A stretch of DNA of 64,000 bases, from positions 248,001-312,000 of the forward strand of contig BGZK01000541.1 of assembly GCA_005406025.1 (NCBI GenBank). The letters are read 5' to 3'. Below, piece by piece: positions 24,601-36,957 of this stretch (positions are counted from its first letter, which is position 1; every line of letters starts with the position of its first letter). The notes beneath the pieces were generated by a model that saw only the letters and a list, made by a program, of their open reading frames with translations, did no database searches and was not told the DNA's origin. This DNA comes from Eumeta japonica (taxonomy: Eukaryota > Arthropoda > Insecta > Lepidoptera > Psychidae). The translations under genes and the position numbers were made by a program.

Positions 24601-25230
24601 ATTAAAGGATCAGTGGATGAATCTTCAAAAGAAAAAAAAGTAGTGAGAAAATTAATTGGATGTTCGAGAAATACATTACGAAAATTAGTAAATTAAAAAA
24701 TTAACTATCTACATAACAAAAATATGATAATGGCCTACAAATTCTGTTTTTTTTTTCTACAATTTTCAACAAAATTCTACAAAATAAGAAGTGCAAGTTC
24801 GAACTCTAATTTTGATCACTGTTTTTTTTCTCTCGTGTGCAGAGTGGAAAAAAGGACTACGAGAAATTGTTTTTTTTTTACTTTTTGGTGGTCCGTTCTT
24901 AAAACATGGTAGATTGTTTGATTTTTATTTCAATATATATTTTCTGCTTGCTTTGTCTCTAATTTTTTCTCTCTTTCTCTTAGACAATTAATTATTAAAC
25001 CCAAAACCTATCGCAGAATCTATACCTAACCGACAAACAAATCGAGTTAACTTTGTGTTGACTTTCAGTTCTTATCTATATTTATTTAATGTTCCGAATT
25101 GATTGGGAAGTCGTTTAAAAACTGTAGCAAAATTGCTAATATAAAAACATTTCTATATAATAAAAAGAGATTTCTGCGGAGATTGCAAACTTTTGGAATT
25201 CACTTCCGGCGTTACAGCGCCACGCAAGCA
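21661..25230. other. Non-coding stretch with decayed repeats
   Basis: At 22260-22440, a decayed repeat body (tttcatcgagatcggttcaa) underlies the 114-codon minus frame. At 23025-23110 there is a solo tail of the dispersed element family (acagacggacagacgaacag ... tggaatcctaaaaag). A TATG/TA microsatellite covers about 23160-23220. A tandem of about 15 bp in three copies lies at 24267-24316. I see no gene. Confidence 0.45.
23221..23323. repeat. Small MITE-like element, 13-bp terminal inverted repeats
   Basis: ttgatagctgcga (23221-23233) and its exact reverse complement (23311-23323) bound a 103-bp segment with an internal (TA)n run; TA-rich sequence flanks it. Confidence 0.6.
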
Positions 25231-25234
25231 AATG

Positions 25235-25410
25235 TTTGTATTCGCGCATTTTCCCCCCGCGGTATTGATACATCCAAGCTGCTGATTGAGTCGGTCCCGC
25301 AGCCAGCGGAGAGGGAGATGCGTTGTATTATTGCCACTCTGAGCGGGGTCTCTATTCATCTCCCGGCTGTCGCGGGCGGCGGGCGGCGGGCGGAGTGGTG
25401 GTAGTTCATA
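25235..25410. promoter_or_regulatory. GC-rich island, candidate regulatory block
   Basis: GC-rich block ending in cgggcggcgggcggcgggcg near 25385, with gtattattgcc near 25326, in an AT-rich setting. The 101-codon plus frame (25099-25404) across it is not supported by any domain. Confidence 0.22.
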
Positions 25411-27335
25411 TTGTCTGTGACTGTTGTCCGACGACGTCGCTTATTATTTTAGAATGACGGAAGAATCAGAGCCTTGAAGTGGGTACGGAATAAATGTTGT
25501 TAGTTTGATTCCGATGAATAGCCCTTCTTTTCGGTGTTCGACTTTTCTGATAATTTTCTAAAGATCTCTTCTACCATTCCGTGTTTGCAGTGCAAGGAAC
25601 TGAATAAGTCGTAATAGACCATTTAAAGTTAATTTTTGAATAAAATTAATGTTACTATTTTTTTTTTTCAACAATTCTTAATGAAGTAATGCAAGTACAT
25701 TACTTCATATCGAGTTCTTATAAAATACGATCGGTACATTTACACGTCACCGACCAAGTGCGTGTGTGAATTAAATAAATTTATTATGGAAAAGAAAAAT
25801 TGAGGATAGACATGACAAACGAAATCGTTGAACCGTTGTAACACGCATAACATCAGTCAAAAACGTAATCTTAACTTCTCCCGAAGTGGGTACCATTTCT
25901 ATAGGCAAATCTCCAATCTTCATGTTCGATTAGATTGCAGCTTCATGACCCCACTCGCGCTCGGATCAGCACAGGTGGAACAGGAACTGCTCTAAGTCTC
26001 TAAAAAAAGAATGACATAAATGAAAAAAATTAACCCTGTGGATGTAAATATACCTATATTTGTCCTTTCAAGCGAAAATAAGCCAGTGGGTGAATATAGT
26101 GTCAGATACGATACTTCTGCTATTGAAGTAAAATAGTTATCTATCTTCAAGAAGTAGTTATACAGATGAGTGTATTTCGTTAACGCAAAAACATTTTTTC
26201 CCATCACCTTATTCGGAATGCACTGAGTTATTAATTTTGTTTTAGCCTCATGTACAATCAGTTTTAGATTATAATATACCATTACGACAAGCCGCCGGGT
26301 AAATAGATCGTGATTAATGTAATAATACTTTTAAAAAAATGAATTGTGTGTCCACACGTGCTGATGACAGTCGCCAGTCTATACTGTCCTTTCGGCGGAT
26401 TGAAATATTAACTTCAACTATCTACTTCAATTATCATTTCATTCGAGAATATTTGGAAGAATTGACATTAAACTATGTGACTATTAAAATTTCTGACCGT
26501 CGACTGTGTTAGGTGATATGAAAGTTTTCTTTTTAACCCTTTTTCCATACGATTTATACCTACTCTAGCTAAAAGATGGCAGATTAATTTTATGAACATA
26601 AAAAGACTCAATAACGATCTCAAAACTGTGTCAGGATGAGTAGGATGCTAGGCATGCGCAACTATGTCAGGTTCCTATGCATGCGCTTGATTGACGTCAT
26701 TTCGATGTCATAACAATTCCGATTCAGTGGTCTTAAGTTTATAGAATCGATCCGCTGAGTTTGAGTCATGAAATTTTCGACACATAAATAAATAATTCTT
26801 GCGGTAGTCATGACTTCGTCGTCAATAGTCGCCAATATTGCTAATTTAATTTAGGTTATTATATATATATTTTTTTTGTTAATTTTGTTAATTTGATATA
26901 GGGAATAGGTTTCGATTTAAAATATAAACAGAGTTGTATGTTATATTTCTAAAATTTTGTTTTTTTATTAGTTCTTATTATTTCAATTTGACGATACCTA
27001 CTATACCCAAGAACACTGCTGTTTGCTGATATTAGATATATGGTCATAATATATTGCCGGATATTAGATTAGCACACACTAATTATTTAATTACAAAAGT
27101 GGCTAATTCTGTTGGAAATTTATATCCACGCTGTAAATTACAACTACGGTTCGTAATTTGAAGCTTGTAAATTGTTAAGCGTGAACTTAATCGTCGATTT
27201 CAAATACAAAAGGATCCAATAAATGGGCGTGTTTACAAACAATCAATTGTTTATTAATTTCTAATTGTTAAACTATTCCATTGTCTACAATTTATTAGAC
27301 CGATTCAAACAAAATACAGGTTACGCGAATAGAGT
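25411..27335. other. Non-coding, one short palindrome
   Basis: AT-rich sequence. The 11-bp inverted repeat atgaagtaatg / cattacttcat lies at 25681-25708. The 96-codon minus frame at 25992-26282 shows no domain. Confidence 0.45.
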
Positions 27336-27339
27336 TCGC

Positions 27340-27680
27340 CTGTGATCCGTTTTGTGGGTCAAACGAAATTCATACTACGCATTGTCGCCGTTTCGCTCGG
27401 CGGCCCGCGACGGTGCGCGGTGCGCGGCGTGCGGACGTAATTCACATCCAAAAGACGGAAGACGGGGAGCGATTATTGAAATATCTCCATCAAACGGTCG
27501 AGGTCTCACGGAGCGCGTCGCCGACGCCCATTGTCTCTAGAGCGAGCGGCGAAAGTCGGATGGGAGTTCGCTCAAATAAGAAAGCGTAAAACGGCGCCGC
27601 CCGCGCCGGAGTCGCGATTGTGTCTCGTCTGAATCTAGAATGCGCGGCGGATTTTTATGAGATCGTGGGACCGCAGCGGG
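27340..27680. promoter_or_regulatory. GC-rich CpG island, candidate promoter or enhancer
   Basis: A sustained CpG-rich block of about 340 bp (cggcggcccgcgacggtgcg near 27400; acggcgccgcccgcgccgg near 27590) that keeps a sharp edge on both sides and includes gcgattattgaaat near 27470. It has no repeat signature. It could be a promoter or enhancer; neither a TSS motif nor an exon can be proven. Confidence 0.3.
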
Positions 27681-29160
27681 CGGCGCGCGAGCTGCCTACG
27701 CTAATTCTACCGGTTTCCCAGAAATCGATCTCGTTTGCAAGAACGAAATTGCATCCCTTCCCTGTTTCTGCCACACTTAAGTGGATGATCGGATTGTGAC
27801 GTCGTTTCCTGTAGATTTTCGGTGTCAAAGTACACATTTACTCGAACTACGAACCGTGCGTCAATGGAAAAACCTTTTCAAAAGGATCTAAGAGCACAAT
27901 GGAAATCATTCGTAATATTATATATTCACAAATTATAAATTATCTCTGAATTTAGACAACTGCAATTCAAAACAATCATTCTTCCTTTCCCCATGTGTGT
28001 ACGAAATTTTATTAAAAATTGTTCCAAAGGTTGTAAATACAATCGCTTTTTTTTTTCGTGAAGCAGAAAACATGAATGAAATTCTCCGGGCAGAAGTTTT
28101 TGCGAGAGAAATAAACACAAAAAGGCTGCACGGGTGGAACAGCTGCAGAACGCTAGTATGGGCGAACGCGTCCCGTTCGTCTCTATGATTTTCGAGGTTG
28201 GCAACATAACTATATCCATATTTGATTTCGCCCGCCGCTTCATCGGCGCGGACGCAGAACGTACCCTTATATTTTTTCTACTGTCCGAATAAGTTTCGCC
28301 GTTTCGAACTCGAAGCTCGATTTTCATTACTGATCATGTTCCCGTCCGCGATCCCTACGTCGACGCGCACTCGGTCCAAGTCCCGGTTGCGATCCTTGTT
28401 TTAATCGAATCACTGACGTTTAGGCTACATATTTTTATTGCTTTAATGACCTGTATAAAAACTAACCTAAGTATTTTATTTCATATATCAGTGAGAATTT
28501 TGTTAAATAAATCCTACGAAAAATAACTAATTTTAACCGGATGTGTAATAAAATTGTAAACGAACGAACCATGTCTGTACATTTAATATTAAAAAATAAA
28601 CAATTGGTACACGTTTTACTTATGTTATCGAGGCCAAAAAAAAACATTTTTTAGAAATTTTGTCTGTTTGTGTATTCTGTGTCTCACTGATGTATTGTGG
28701 TAAACTTCCAGTGACATTTGCTATTTCTTTCATTTAAATCGATTCACAAAAAACAAGCTAGGTATATTAATTCATACATATATCTATACATCAATCTCTT
28801 GAATTATATACGGTATTTAGTAGTTTGATTGAAAATAACGAAATTGAACAATTTACAAAGACTATTCTGTGCATACATCTGGAAATATACTTATTTGGTA
28901 AGCCAGATTATTAAAGTTTAAAAAAAACTTTCGTTGGTTCTATTGCGATTGACTAAAATTCTATATTTATAATAATTACCGCATTTTTACATAAGAGTAG
29001 CTATGATAAGTCGGGCGTTGTTTATTTTATTGTGTGTTTGTAAATATGTCGTTATTATTATATGTATACATTAGATCATTAGACAGAAAGAGCTACATAT
29101 AACTTTCGTTTGTTTTATTGTATGTTTGATTGATTAAAATTTTGTGTTTAAGATAACTAA
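27681..29160. other. Non-coding; mid-GC decayed block at 28200-28400
   Basis: The block around 28200-28400 reads, on the minus strand, as decayed units like gggatcgcggacgggaac, similar in texture to the gaatcgggaccg repeats. The 133-codon minus frame (27926-28327) has no domain. The rest is AT-rich. Confidence 0.4.
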
Positions 29161-29164
29161 CTTC

Positions 29165-29530
29165 ACTCTTACCTACACCTAACTATAATATAGCCTAAAC
29201 TTTGTTTTCATATTAGCATTTGTCCCGGCTTCGTCCAAATCGGAATCGTGACTGGCACACAGCCCAATACTCCGGGGCGACCGGTAGCTGATTCTAACGT
29301 AAGACGGTGAACAGAATCGAGATTGAATGCCGGGAACGATCACAAAACTTAATAGCGTGACTGGGATTGGAACGTGAAGCAGTACCGAAATCAAAATTAA
29401 GAGAGCCGGAAACGAGTCGAGATCGACTTGAATAGAACAGGTTCGGAATCAAAAGCGGGACGACTGTAGTCGTAATCGATAGTGAGACAAGTCGGCGCCG
29501 AGAGCGAGAACGGGGTCAGAATCGAGCACG
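29165..29530 (+). mobile_element. Helitron-like relic with degenerate purine-rich repeats
   Basis: The start (aatatagcctaaactttgtt near 29190) aligns with aatatagcccaaattttatt near 63048. In both copies this is followed by a cttcgtc-type segment and then a long run of imperfect gaatcg / gaccggg units. This copy has no recognisable CTAG end. Non-autonomous and decayed. Confidence 0.5.
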
Positions 29531-31150
29531 ATATAGCGTTTGGGATCATAACTAACAACGCAAGCAGTCGATACGCAAAATGGAAGAATTCGTTCTATAT
29601 CGACGCGGGCAGAACCACGCACCGTAGCTAGTAAACATGAAAACAGCATAGTGCTACGTTCGGCCGCAGCAATTATCAACCAAGGGTACCGCAAAGTACC
29701 GAACGCATTCAATTTAATGGTATAGCATTTCTTGATTAAAAATCCACAATCTAAATACACGCGAGCCAGGAATGAAAAACTAGCTAGCTGGTTCAATAGC
29801 ACTGCAGCCATTAATGTAATCACATATGGCCCACACACGTCTTGTAATTACGTCTATGTGTGTCGAGTATCAGTCGAAACATATAACAAAGGGACCAATT
29901 CCTGAGTGACCTTGTTGTGTCAGCCGCTTTTGAACTCGAAGAAAAATGACAGAACTTCGATTGACCTCAAATAAAGTATAATCAATTATCATTTCAAATA
30001 TCATTTAATAAAGTATATTAAACAATTAAGCTTATTGATTATAAAATAATAATTTCAGATCGGACGTTAGAAACACCTTCTCTCATCTGTTAATTAAATG
30101 AAATAATGTTCTAAGAGCGTATTCAGATGTAAATTTATTATTAATAAGAAAATTAATAATGTTAAAATTACCAGAAAAATCTTACTATCATTAAGTTTAA
30201 TTAACATTTTTTTGTCTCAGCTTTTTTTTAGATACAATTTGAATTTTTCTAGAGCCAATGAAATTTCAGAATATGTAAAGTTATTTTAGTATAGAATAGA
30301 CTAATGAGTTTTTTACTAAATTCTTGAATGTAGTTCAAGTGTTTTCTAGTAATAATTGACTGAGAAGATGATTCTGCTTACGGCGAAAGATCGTGGCGGT
30401 TTGACTACGGCGGATATACGCATATCTTTAAAATAAAAACAAAATTAATGAGAGTAAAGAGGGCAAAAGTAACTTGAAAATATACCTCATTATTTGTATA
30501 TATTTTTAATTCATTCCTTACCTTAAGGGAATGAAGTATAAAGTAATGCGTATCAGCTCCAAAGCGTGACTTCACTTTACTCCTCTATGGTATATATACT
30601 TATATACAATAGGCAAAGGGGGTAAATAAACACATCCCTTGTAATACCGACAGCATGTATATACTTTTATTCATATTTATTTATATCGATTTGATAAAAC
30701 ATATTATATTAATTGTATTAAATATATTTTTTTAAACTCCAAGACTGCACGTTATGCGATTGGTAACATCTAATCTCCATACACGTCGAAAGCTCAACTT
30801 ACCTGAGTTAAAAATAAAACATCTACAAATGGGCAATAGAAAGAAAACGCTCGCGTTCAGTAAAATATACGCGAATATTGTCCTTCATACAACATACAAC
30901 TACTTCACTTTCTGTCAACGCTCGACTACACTCCCCGTTTAGTCTTCATATTGCAGGCAAAGTGGAAACAGCGATTTTTAAAGTTACTCGAAGAAAAAAG
31001 TTTAATAATGAAAGGCCGGAGTCAAAGCGGTCATAAGCTTTAGACGACTCCGATCGGCAACCGACAACGGCGACGACTTGGATCTACAAGACCTTGCGAC
31101 ACAAGGCCAAGAAAAGAGGAACGCCGACCGAAAACATCGACAACACTACA
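29531..31150. other. Non-coding; a 129-codon minus frame of unknown status at 29449-29838
   Basis: The minus frame 29449-29838 encodes a Cys/Leu-rich sequence without a domain I recognise; its 3' third lies inside the Helitron-like relic, so I treat it as chance or repeat-derived. The rest is AT-rich, except about 31010-31100, which is mid-GC. Confidence 0.4.
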
Positions 31151-31158
31151 TACTTTGA

Positions 31159-31418
31159 GGCCATCCATAAATTACGTCACACTTGTGGGGGGGAGTCAAC
31201 GAAATGTGACAATGCGCGACTAGGAGCAGATCAAAAGCTTTGTGACGTTAAATCCAAAATACGACAAAAGGTTTACGTCTTTTGTTTTGTCCAATATTTA
31301 AAGTATGTTGAAGAAAAAAAAATGTAAAAACTGCTGTTTTCATGTACATGTGACCACCTGTGACAAGTACGGGGGGTCAAAAACCTTATAATTTATGTGA
31401 CGTAATTTATGGATGGCC
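31159..31418. mobile_element. MITE, 260 bp with 23-bp perfect terminal inverted repeats
   Basis: The ends (31159-31181 and 31396-31418, beginning ggccatccataaattacgtc) are perfect reverse complements. Inside are inverted, G-run-containing segments (tgtgggggggagtcaac and tacggggggtcaaaaac), so the element is roughly palindromic at larger scale. I recognise this type as a widespread short non-autonomous DNA element of animals; its superfamily is not assigned. The 77-codon frame across it is not a gene. Confidence 0.85.
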
Positions 31419-31559
31419 CCTTTCGTGAGCGCCAGAACTGGACGCGACATCGCTCGAATAAAGCGGCACCGCTCGAAATACATCTGAAATATCTTCTGAC
31501 GCGCCATATATAAACATATATACCGTAATATACGGAAGCGGCAAATAGTATGTACTTTC

Positions 31560-31810
31560 TTAAACGCCCCCTGCCGGCGGAACGTTAATCGTTACCGTCG
31601 CCGAAAGCGGCCGGCAGGGCGGGTTGTCGGCGGCGGCGCCCTACTTTATTTCAATAACGTGCAATTCAAGTTAATGACTCCTAAACGAGAGCGACCGCCG
31701 CGAGGTGCGTGCGCCGGCGCCGACGCCGGACGACTGAACCTTGTAGGGCGGCCCGCTTCAGTTTTACGACAGTGGCGCAGCTCCTCGGGGGAGTCGAATT
31801 TGCTAATGTT
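31560..31810. promoter_or_regulatory. GC-rich island with TAAT-type cores, candidate enhancer
   Basis: Includes gaacgttaatcgttaccg (near 31580), gttgtcggcggcggcgccct (near 31623), caagttaatgac (near 31668) and tgctaatgttattgg (near 31801). GC-rich spacers with embedded homeodomain-like cores, and no ORF or repeat signature, make a cis-regulatory role plausible but unproven. Confidence 0.3.
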
Positions 31811-34776
31811 ATTGGTTTCTGCGAAGGAAAATAAAAAAGATTTCCAATAAAAAAAATCTTTACTTTTGCCGTGACAGAAATCGGATAGACGCCAGTTTGA
31901 CGTAATACACAGTCATTAGGAAATATATAAGTGTATTGTAACTGCGTCAATATTACGAGATCGCTTCGGACTCCACCCAATTTTCTGATGTTTTAAATGT
32001 CAAGGATTTGATATCGTTGATGTTATCCCTTTGTGATTCAAAAGATATTTACATTTATTCCTTTATACACCTTTGATTTCCTTGAAGTAAAAATGTCAAG
32101 ACGCAGTTCGCAAATTTTTTAGTATACCTTCAGTAGGTGAGTATAATTGAAGCACAAATTTAATATTGAAGTTCTATTTCAGGTTGTATTCTCTATTTTT
32201 TAAGAGATGTGCACGATAAAATCTTTTATTTAATAAAAAATAAATAACAAAACAACGCCATTTAAAAAAACTGTAATCCACACCTTGACATTATGTTAAA
32301 ATATCTCAGGCTGGATTGACTTCTTAAAGAAACTTATCTATGTTTAAAAAATTTTTAAACATCACGTCGACATTTTAACAATAATCGGACGAAATGATAC
32401 TGCAGACATAATGCAAGTAAAGAGAAGCAAACTAAACTCATATTATTTGCAGGTGTTGTATCAGTTGTACCCTAAAAGATATGAGTGTTAAGGGCGATTT
32501 AAAAAAAATACAAAACATAGTTAACACCTACGTTTGTTAGAAATTCAGCTAGTCACAACGTTTGAAATCTTAATAAAATAGGTTTTTCACAAAAAAACCG
32601 CCTTCAAAAACTAATTTCCATAATTGTTTAAACAGACTTGAAAAACAACTATTTGACAAAAACCTATTTAAATACAAAAACCTATTTAAACAATTTGCCA
32701 AATTAAACAAATAGGATTTTTATTTACTTGTTTCAAAAATTTTATTTTATATTTTCAGTTATCGAGTAATTATAACTCTACAATTCATTCAGTTACTTTG
32801 CGTTTGGATTAAATCATGGTTCATAACATTGGTCAGATATCTTTAGTTTTGTACGGAGCAAATGGAAAAGCAGGTGCGATAGCTTAGCCCTTATTGCGCT
32901 TTATTGTCCGCTGGTAATCATCCCAGGGTCTTTACATTTAGGCTCTGGTCGGAGGGCAACTATCAAACTATTCTTGTACAAACTGCATAAATTATTGTTA
33001 TTCTTTATAGTATAAAAGTTCTACAATTCATACAAATACATTTTCATTCAATTTCACATTAAATTAATTCATCCTATTTCTACGGTTATCGCTAAACACT
33101 TCCGACGTATTCCTGCTAAGATTGTCACGTTGTAAATGTATAAATGAATGAGAATATTTAGACAAATTACTAAGTGATTTATTTTAATTCTGTATTTACT
33201 AGGTTTTGCTAATAGCATTGAAGAGTGATTTCTGACGATAAATTGCAATATTATACCTAACTCCTAAGGAGTTAGGTTATAATATTGCAATTTGTCGTTA
33301 AGGAGTGCTGTGTCTTCCACTTCATCAGCATGAGATAATAACCACCAAACATGAATAAACAAAAACGTGAATAACTAAAAATAAGAGCTCAAACACGCTA
33401 TACATGTCTATAATATTTGAGGGTATCCCTCGATTTCCCTGGAATCCCATCATCAGGTTCTAACTTGGTGACTATAAGATCACATCGGATGTATACCTTT
33501 TGGAACAAAAAAAAATTTCAAAATCGGTCCACGATTACATAAATTATTGCTAAATGCACGTACAAAAATACATACAGCCGAACGTAAACCTCCTCCTCTT
33601 TTTGAAGTCGGTTAGAAATAGGTATTATTTCCTACAAATTTTAGAGACTAGAAATATCTTCTCAGTTTTAAAAAAAAATGTTTGGAAGACGACTTACACT
33701 CTTTTTACATTCGAATTCTGTAATTACGGTAAAATGTGCAAATAATTTATTAGAAAACACTTCATAAAAGAGAAACCTGAAGATTAGGAAAAAAACATTA
33801 ACATTAAAACAAAACTATTATTAACTATTAAACTTATGTTGTTCTAACAATAATATAACCTACCAAGGTACTACTCGTTATTAATTCACACCTGGCACTT
33901 TATTATCAGTAGGTACAATCATCCTGAGAATATTAAAAACAACAATGTATGTTTAATAATTTTTCAAACGACTGCCTACGCCGTCGCGTCCGTTTTGTAT
34001 TCTATTCAAGATTGAAATGACAAAAAAAGTTGATTTTCTTAAGACGTCATAACAAAAAAAACATAGCGTTCTATGAAAATTTCAAGCGGCTACCTATCAC
34101 GATTCAAAAAATAAAATATTCAAAGGTAGGACAGACGAACCAACACACTGCATAGGTTTAGTGATAGGGTCGCAACTGTATGTATATTCGAATGCTTGTA
34201 GAATAAAAATGATTATACGTCTTTTTTTATCTTTTAGTCTCCTGAACTCTCCGGCTAAGTCGGAATATTCCAATTCGGAAATATTTATTCGAGGGATAAT
34301 CTCAATAAATTACATCGCAAATATGGACAGAAACAGTTTTCGTTTTCGGCCCAGCTCGAGTCCGAAGTTGCAACTTTTGTCCGACGTAGAAACGGTTTTC
34401 AAGCGCGAAAATTAAGACGCGACGATCGATCCGCGCAAAAGTTCGGAGGTCTCATATAATTTCATTCATATTAAATAACTTGTACGGCTACTTCAAACCT
34501 ACTTCTGTTCTTTGAGTATTCTGTAATTACTCCAATTATTTTCCAATTATTTTTAATTGCCTCTTCTCACAAAAGATGGAAAAGTAATTTCGTTAGGAAT
34601 CATAAAAAGAATTACCAACGTCCGGACGAGACGGAGAGAGCGGGCGACAGAATTGAGTAGAAAAAAAAGAAGAAGATATTAATTGATTTTCCGTGGTCAG
34701 ATGAAGTGACTTCGAACAAATGATCGTCACGAAACTTAATAGCTGACAACGCTGGGGTTATTCGAGGTAATTCTTA
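31811..34776. other. Non-coding stretch with a tandem pair and a foldback
   Basis: A 17-bp unit (acaaaaacctatttaaa) occurs twice at 32656-32690. A foldback lies at 33234-33298. I see no gene; the short frames near 33554 and 34161 look like chance. Confidence 0.45.
33234..33298. repeat. Foldback with arms of about 30 bp and almost no loop
   Basis: acgataaattgcaatattat...cctaactcc is followed directly by its reverse complement ending near 33298, with one mismatch and a one-base indel. It sits inside a longer repeat-like segment (about 33215-33360). Confidence 0.85.
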
Positions 34777-34778
34777 TA

Positions 34779-36093
34779 CGTGTGGTGCACTATAAGTTTC
34801 TGAAACTGGCCACTTACATAAGCAATGGTTAAAAAGTGATTACTATACTTAAAAATTGAAGTTTTTGGCTGTAGAATACAGTTTGTTTCATCTAACTGTC
34901 AATTGTTTGTACATTGTGGAGTCATTTTAAAAAGTGTGAGTCTTCATCGCTATGGATTTAAGTTCTAAAAATTCTCATAGTACAATTTTCTACGATTTTA
35001 AATGTAATTTCACAGTTCAGGAGAGCCTCACTCGTCTTGAAACTGCTTTTGGCGATGAAGCACCAAAGCAACTATTTATAACTGGTTTGAAGAATTCAAA
35101 CGTGGTCGTGTCAATGTCAGTGATAGATTTCGTGAACCCGTCCTTCGACTTTCGTGAACCCGATTTCGCCCGTCCACCTGTGAACAACAAAATCATCGAT
35201 GCTATGCGCCGTACGCTCGAAACAGACGGATATGTGACCTACCATTAAATTCGGACATCCGAATTTTATGGTAGGTCAGAATGAGTCAAATACAATCAAT
35301 CCTATACAAAACATTTGGCAATGAAAAAGCTGTGCTCGCGGTGGATCCCACACAATGTGACTGAGGCTCAAAAAAACGGAGCGCACCACTTGGCGCAAAT
35401 GTGATGCTCACCAGATTCAAGGAAGGGGCGTCAAATTTGGTGTGGGCCATAGATACAGGTGGCTGAACATGGATTTAGTGCTACGACCCCAAAACAAAAC
35501 AGCAATCGAGGTACGGGTCTATCGAGATGAGCCGAACCCAACCACAGCGGAGCGCCAGCGAAGTGCCTTTAAGCGGATGATCGTTTCTTTTTTAGTAAAA
35601 CTGGACACGTGACTAGTGTTGCTTTATAGAATCGTCGCACCGTGAATAGTAATTAATACGCGACCATTTGTTTGCCAGAAATTATTGACTGACGACATAA
35701 AAATAACCTAAAGGTTGGCATCATCTTGCAATGCCAGTTCTGACACGGCCAAGCAGACAAATAAATTTTTGAATGATAAAGACGTGAATTCTTGTGACCA
35801 ATCCTACAAACAGTCCCTACCTGGCACCTTATGACTTTTTTCTTCGCAAAAATTAAGAATCATCAATTACGCGGTCAACGATTTTCATCATCAGATGAGG
35901 CTGTGAAAGAGTATGAAAAACATGTCTCCGAGGTCACCAGGAAGGAGTAGCATAATTTTTTTCAAAATCGGATTATTCGTATGAAAAAGTGTATTTATGC
36001 TAACGGAGAATATTTTGAGAAACAATGAATTCATTTCTGACCATTTATAGTAATTTTTCTCAATAATTCCAGAAATTTTCAGTGCGCCCTACG
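34779..36093 (+). mobile_element. Mariner transposon, decayed, 1.3 kb
   Basis: Imperfect terminal inverted repeats (gtgtggtgcactataagttt at 34780; the reverse complement of agaaattttcagtgcgccct at 36071-36090) are flanked by TA on both sides. From ATG 34952 the N-terminal half reads as a mariner transposase (FYDFKCNFTVQESLTRLETA, then FGDEAP). Later pieces appear in other frames: KLCSRWIPHN (about 35320-35352), a WVYDP-like YDPKTKQQS region (about 35480), DEPNPTTAERQRSAFKRM (about 35527), YLAPYDFFL (about 35818) and a C-terminus NGEYFEKQ before 36028. Many stops and frameshifts mean no functional enzyme. Resembles the cecropia/mauritiana side of the mariner family, but the subfamily is not certain. 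Confidence 0.9.
34952..36028 (+). pseudogene. Mariner transposase pseudogene
   Basis: The first 98 codons stay open to the TAA at 35246-35248. Within this frame an indel near 35100 shifts the second half out of the family frame and a compensating change restores it before 35170. After the stop, three-frame pieces can be followed to the family C-terminus at 36028. The catalytic D,D34D region is too decayed to read the first Asp with confidence. Active mariner transposases are about 345 residues, and the pieces cover most of that span. Confidence 0.85.
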
Positions 36094-36445
36094 TATTAAA
36101 TGAGTGATTTTTTTCCTTGCTTTTGTATCAATGCCGATATGGCGTTGTTGAACTTGCGCTCTAAGCGTCGTCAACGCTATCGACTTATGGAAACCTATAA
36201 TACGATTCTACAGACTACGGCGGAAAACACTGTATTAAATGGCATACTAAATCATTCGATGCGATGTTAAATATTTCGCTCATTTGAAGGTTCTATGGTG
36301 AAAGACGAAGAAAACGGCACCTTAATAGATTTGTCATTCCCGTTCGATAGTATATCGCACCCTTATAAGTACACCATTTTTATGGATTTTGATGAATTTG
36401 TACTTAGACGTCTTAGGTAAACCGCCATACGTTATTGTTATGAAA
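36094..36445. other. Non-coding spacer
   Basis: Nothing recognised between the mariner and the next dispersed element. Confidence 0.5.
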
Positions 36446-36449
36446 TCAC

Positions 36450-36957
36450 AAAGAAAAAGTCACCCGACAAATGCAAACAGGACTTGCACCGTGGGGTTTT
36501 CATAGAAATTTAAGTATTTATTGTTATAAATATCAGGCAATATTTAACAAATATATTTTTAATTCCGAAACTTAACTACTTAAGGTCATTTTTAAGTGAT
36601 TTTATATGCTTACTTTTGACTATTACTGTTTTTTTCTCATCATTCACTCCAATTTCTTTTATTTATTAATTTATTTGTTTGCATATGTTTCTAACGTATT
36701 ATTTTTATCTAAAAATGACAAGTTGTCATTGGCTAAGATAGATATAATTAGTTCCCTATAGATTATATTGACACATCATAACTCTAAATGTTTCATGAAG
36801 AAATAAATAAATCCATCAAGAGTCTCATCTATTTTTGCCTGTTTTCGCTAGGTCACTCTACACATTCCTAAGAAATAGATTGACAAACTGACAGCCAGAC
36901 GTATATAACAAGAGACCCTATGAGGGTTTCTTTTGAAATACGGAACCCTAAAAATAT
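36450..36957 (+). mobile_element. Short dispersed element, copy 2
   Basis: The head (aaaaagtcacccgacaaatg, then ggacttgcaccgtggggttt) is at 36453-36500. The tail (ctgacagccagacgtatata, then gagaccctatgagggtttct and ending tacggaaccctaaaaa) reaches 36954. Same organisation and orientation as the copies at 3.5, 52.8 and 58.5 kb. Confidence 0.65.

Noticed and set aside
29449..29838. 129-codon minus-strand frame
   Set aside because: It overlaps Helitron-like repeat sequence and shows no domain; not enough for a gene call.
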